A stretch of 34,998 nucleotides of DNA from JAWOLE01 sp035263845. GTDB lineage: Bacteria > Acidobacteriota > Thermoanaerobaculia > UBA5066 > Gp7-AA6. How positions within the stretch are numbered: position 1 is the first letter of the stretch; each line of letters opens with the position of its first letter. Below the pieces are notes generated by a model that did not search any database, had not been told where the DNA came from, and saw nothing but the letters and a program-made list of their open reading frames with translations. Positions 32,370-34,998 of this stretch are shown piece by piece. The DNA is taken from positions 1 to 34,998 of the forward strand of contig DATFQY010000201.1 of NCBI GenBank assembly GCA_035263845.1, given 5' to 3'. The position numbers and the translations under genes are program-made.

Positions 32370-32921
32370 ATGGTCAAGGTATCGCGTGTCTCTCTCGTCC
32401 TGGGTTTGGTTCTAGCTGGATTCTTGCTGGCGCTCGCGGCTCGCCCGTCGCTGGCGCAGGCCGCCAGGAAGGCCTCGCCCGCGGACGGCCACACCATCCA
32501 CGTCGTCGCGCCTCACATCCTGGACGGAAAGGTCATGGGTCCCTTCCACCATTACTGCAAGGGCGTCTCCGACACAGTGATCGAATGCCTGATCTACGAC
32601 AACGACGATCCCAAGGCGTTGTTGACGCAGGTCGAGTACTTCGTCGCGAAGTCCGTCACGACGCCGAACGTTCCTCTGGCGACCTGGAACAAGTACTACC
32701 ACGACCACGCGATCGAGATCGCCGGCGGCCGCGTGAAGGTCCTGGACGCCACGGAGGACGAGACGAAGAAGATCGTGGAGATCGCCTCCAAGACGGACGG
32801 CATCGTCTTCTCGCTCTGGCAGCCGGAAGGCGCCAAGGCTCCCAACGGAGAGGTCAAGCACCCCCAGGCCGTGGGCCACAAGCCGATGACCGAGGCCCAG
32901 TACAAGTCCCCGACCCGTTAA
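32370..32921 (+). CDS. Secreted DUF1264-like protein
   Basis: A 183-aa protein. A signal peptide (VSLVLGLVLAGFLLALAARPSLA, cleaved before QAARK) precedes a domain with PFHHYCKGVSDTVIECLIYD, VEYFVAKSV, a WNKYYHDHAIEIAGG segment and a C-terminal PNGEVKHPQAVGHKPM. The HHYCK...ECLIYD...EYxV...H.HA.EI.GG order is that of DUF1264, the family that includes plant oil-body-associated proteins; bacterial members are uncharacterised. The export signal puts it in the periplasm or outside. Several His and two Cys could bind metal (inference). AAGGAGGAAC directly precedes the ATG. Convergent with the amidohydrolase gene, sharing a terminator. Confidence 0.72.
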   Translation: MVKVSRVSLVLGLVLAGFLLALAARPSLAQAARKASPADGHTIHVVAPHILDGKVMGPFHHYCKGVSDTVIECLIYDNDDPKALLTQVEYFVAKSVTTPNVPLATWNKYYHDHAIEIAGGRVKVLDATEDETKKIVEIASKTDGIVFSLWQPEGAKAPNGEVKHPQAVGHKPMTEAQYKSPTR

Positions 32922-32936
32922 TCCCGACCGGGCGGA

Positions 32937-32968
32937 AGGGGCGCCGCGGGAGCGAAGGCGGCGCCCCT
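32937..32968. terminator. Bidirectional stem-loop between convergent genes
   Basis: AGGGGCGCCGC (32937-32947) pairs perfectly over 11 bp with GCGGCGCCCCT (32958-32968). It lies between the DUF1264-like stop and the amidohydrolase stop. The plus-strand side is followed by a pyrimidine-rich run (CTTCCTATTCTTTCTT), so it most likely ends both transcripts. Confidence 0.7.
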
Positions 32969-32975
32969 GAACTTC

Positions 32976-34676
32976 CTATTCTTTCTTCGGCTTTCCTGCC
33001 GGGGCGACATAGCCGGGGCCGCGCAACGGACGTCCGCCCAGCTTGCCGGTCGCTCTTCCGTGGTCGAGGGAGACGACGCCGTTCACGATGACGTACTCGA
33101 TGCCGACGGAGGCGCGGTGAGGGTCTTCGAAGGTGGCGGCATCGTTCACAATTGCCGGATCGAAGATCGTGAGGTCGGCGAAGTTGCCGACTCGGAGCAG
33201 GCCGCGATCGCGCAGGCCGACGCGCTGAGCGGGGAGGCTGGTGAACTTGCGAATCGCCTGCTCGAGGGTGAGCAGATGCTGCTCCCGCACGTAGCGGCCA
33301 AGAATGCGCGGAAAGCTGCCGTAGGCGCGCGGATGCGTTTTGGACTCGCTGAGCGGGCCTTCGATGTTGGCTGCGCCGGCGTCGGTGCCGACGCTGACGA
33401 ACGGCTGCTGCATGGCGTATTTCACGTCGTCTTCACTCATGGTGAAGTAGACGGCGCCGACGTGGTCCCTGGCGGCGATGACCACATCGAGGAGAGCGTC
33501 GAGCGGGTCTTTCCCCTCGGCGTCTGCGACTTGCCGGATGGTCTTGCCTTCGTAGTGTTTGAGCGCGGGATCGAGCACGGACGAAATCAAGATACCCTGC
33601 GGACCGCCGGTGCCGCGCCACATATCCTCGGCGCTGCCGCGCGAGCCGGAGAGCTCCTGGCGAATGGCGGCGCGCACTTGCGGATCCTGAAGGCGCCGGA
33701 CGAAGGCCTCGCTGCCGCCTTCGTGATACTTAGGCGGAATTGTCGCGCCGAGCGACGTACCCGATGCGATATAGGGATACTGGTTCGCCGTGACATCGAG
33801 GCCGCCATCGCGGGCGGCTTGGATTGCGCCGATGACCTTCGGCATGTTTCCCCAGTTCTGGCGCCCGCTGACTTTGATGTGCCAGATCTCGACGGGAATT
33901 CCGGCTTCGCGGCCGATGCGGAAAGCTTCGTCGAGGGCTTCCATCTCTTTGTCGCCTTCGTTGCGGATGTGCGAGATGTAAATGCCGCCATATTGCGCGG
34001 CCACCCTGGCGAGAGCGATGAGCTCGTCAGTCCTGGCGTAGAACGCGGGCGCGTAGATGAGCGAGGTGGAGACGCCCATCGCACCCTGGCGCATCGCCTG
34101 ACCCACGAGCTGCTCCATCTGCGCGAGCTCGTCCGCCGTGGGCGGGCGATCGACGGTGCCGATGACGACTCGGCGCACTTGCGTGGCGCCAACGTAGGTG
34201 CCGAGATTGATGCCGCTGCCCTGGCGCTCGAGGCGGCGAAAGTAACCGTCGAAATCCCGCCAATCAACCTTGAGTTGATAGTGCGCAAGGAAGTCGGCGC
34301 GGTCGCTGATGGTGGCGTCTGTCTGCGGCGCGATGGAGCCACCTTCGCCGGTGATTCCGGTGGTGATTCCCTGGGTGAGCTTGCTGAATGCCTGCTTGTC
34401 AATGAGCAGGTTCCATTCCGATTGGTCCAGCATGTCAATGAATCCGGGCGCGACGACGAGACCGGTAGCGTCCACGGTGCGGTGGGCTCGGGCCTGCGCA
34501 GGAGCGCGTCCGAGCAGCGTGATGCGGTCGCCGGTGATGCCAACGTCGGCGTACTTCCAGGGATTGCCGGTGCCGTCCATTACGCGGCCGTTGCGGATCA
34601 GGATGTCGTAGCTCTGGGCGAAGACCGCGCAGGGTAAGAACAGCAGCAGAAGAAGAGCAAGGCGTTTCACGTTCAC
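32976..34676 (-). CDS. Exported D-aminoacylase-family amidohydrolase lacking the first HxH
   Basis: A 566-aa protein with signal peptide KRLALLLLLFLPCAVFA, then the composite N-terminal beta-sandwich start YDILIRNGRVMDGTGNPW of N-acyl-D-amino-acid deacylases. After PGFID, where the family has HxH (two zinc ligands), it has MLDQSEW (L83 and Q85). The bridging Cys of GNCG is replaced in ITGEGGS (E111). Later metal residues remain: YISHIRNEG, EIWHIKVSG and SVGTDAG. It ends with the usual ADLTIFDP and VIVNGVV. It probably hydrolyses an N-acyl amino acid or dipeptide in the periplasm, possibly with a single metal. GTG 34676 was chosen for its spacing from AGGA; TTG 34682 and GTG 34670 are alternatives. 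Codon use looks less GC-biased than in the neighbours. Confidence 0.87.
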   Translation of the reverse strand: MNVKRLALLLLLFLPCAVFAQSYDILIRNGRVMDGTGNPWKYADVGITGDRITLLGRAPAQARAHRTVDATGLVVAPGFIDMLDQSEWNLLIDKQAFSKLTQGITTGITGEGGSIAPQTDATISDRADFLAHYQLKVDWRDFDGYFRRLERQGSGINLGTYVGATQVRRVVIGTVDRPPTADELAQMEQLVGQAMRQGAMGVSTSLIYAPAFYARTDELIALARVAAQYGGIYISHIRNEGDKEMEALDEAFRIGREAGIPVEIWHIKVSGRQNWGNMPKVIGAIQAARDGGLDVTANQYPYIASGTSLGATIPPKYHEGGSEAFVRRLQDPQVRAAIRQELSGSRGSAEDMWRGTGGPQGILISSVLDPALKHYEGKTIRQVADAEGKDPLDALLDVVIAARDHVGAVYFTMSEDDVKYAMQQPFVSVGTDAGAANIEGPLSESKTHPRAYGSFPRILGRYVREQHLLTLEQAIRKFTSLPAQRVGLRDRGLLRVGNFADLTIFDPAIVNDAATFEDPHRASVGIEYVIVNGVVSLDHGRATGKLGGRPLRGPGYVAPAGKPKKE

Positions 34677-34682
34677 GCCCAA

Positions 34683-34688
34683 ATCCTA
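34683..34688 (-). promoter_or_regulatory. Candidate -10 element (TAGGAT) for the amidohydrolase
   Basis: TAGGAT on the minus strand ends 6 nt before GTG 34676. The same bases (AGGA) could act as a ribosome site, so leaderless and leadered readings compete. Confidence 0.3.
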
Positions 34689-34889
34689 GCAATTAGAACA
34701 GTAACCGTCGGGCAGGAGCGCCAAGCCCCTTCCCTACGGCGAGGAAAAAGGGACGGCGCTTCTAGGAAAAGCCACGGTCGCCTGAAGTTCGCGGAGGCGG
34801 AGCAGGTGATCAGGCGACGGTCGAGGCCCCTTGGCCGAGCCGTCCGCCGGTGCGCCGCAGGCGCGGATCACATGCGGAGCCTGAGCGAC

Positions 34890-34924
34890 TGGTCGGGACG
34901 CCGGGAGTCGAACCCGGCATCTGG
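34890..34924 (-). repeat. tRNA 3'-end fragment, second copy
   Basis: 33 of 35 bases match the fragment at 7759-7793, in the same orientation, with an intact T stem-loop, acceptor 3' strand and CCA. The sequence upstream on the minus strand (34925-34998) has no matching 5' acceptor, D arm or anticodon arm. The rest of 34689-34998 holds no gene that I can support. It contains a 10-bp inverted repeat: GGTCGCCTGA near 34778 and TCAGGCGACG near 34809. Confidence 0.6.
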
Positions 34925-34998
34925 TCGAATTCGGGATCGTTTGCCAGAGCAAGGCACGTGTGTTCGTAGCGTGCCACCCCAGAGGGGAGCGGTGGGGG

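Noticed and set aside
7759..34924. 27-kb genomic island bounded by attL/attR
   Set aside because: The interval holds rnr, der and other core genes, and no integrase. The repeats are more likely independent fragments.

Overview
The window is GC-rich, densely coded and free of CRISPR arrays or intact mobile elements. A large Ser/Thr kinase fused to a PD40-type propeller, tandem BON lipoproteins, a DUF2155 lipoprotein, a lone acyl-CoA mutase large subunit and dispersed GTCATCCTGAG-type repeats together suggest an uncultured Acidobacteriota-like lineage (Thermoanaerobaculia or a neighbour). That assignment is an inference from gene content; no marker rRNA is present.

Layout. (1) 1-1234: the tail of a membrane glycosyltransferase overlapping a radical SAM/SPASM-like gene. 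(2) 1222-4376: a palindromic repeat, two tandem secreted BON lipoproteins, and a divergent acyl-CoA mutase whose two substrate-selecting positions match isobutyryl-CoA mutase. (3) 4415-8250: tRNA-Leu(CAG), a kinase-propeller receptor, the N-terminal stub of a second kinase, and a non-coding scar with tRNA 3' ends and 11-bp tandem repeats. (4) 8249-9883: a secreted alpha/beta hydrolase. (5) 10095-18088, minus strand: a seven-gene operon with overlaps of 1-4 bp or gaps of 4 bp. It runs radical SAM, methyltransferase, GT4, GT4, GDP-mannose-3,5-epimerase-like enzyme, Wzx-like flippase, GT2, and most likely makes and exports a surface glycan. (6) 18128-22793, plus strand: rnr, DUF2155 lipoprotein, der, MerR-type regulator. 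(7) 22803-32198: a cell-surface region with three intact paralogues and one decayed copy of a secreted protein made of one Cys-containing SLH motif plus a seven-repeat beta-propeller. It also holds a 918-aa protein with three C-terminal SLH motifs of the same subtype, a small secreted protein, and a NatAB-type ABC exporter. (8) 32370-34676: a secreted DUF1264-like protein convergent with an exported D-aminoacylase-family amidohydrolase that lacks the first HxH metal motif, then a second tRNA 3'-end fragment.

The strongest candidate for something undescribed is the SLH/propeller family with its 918-aa SLH partner and 157-aa companion. It is expanding and decaying by local duplication. Two themes recur. 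Truncated paralogue copies lie directly downstream of intact genes (kinase, SLH-propeller). Several genes with no convincing Shine-Dalgarno sequence have a TANNNT hexamer 6-12 nt before the start codon, which suggests leaderless transcription.
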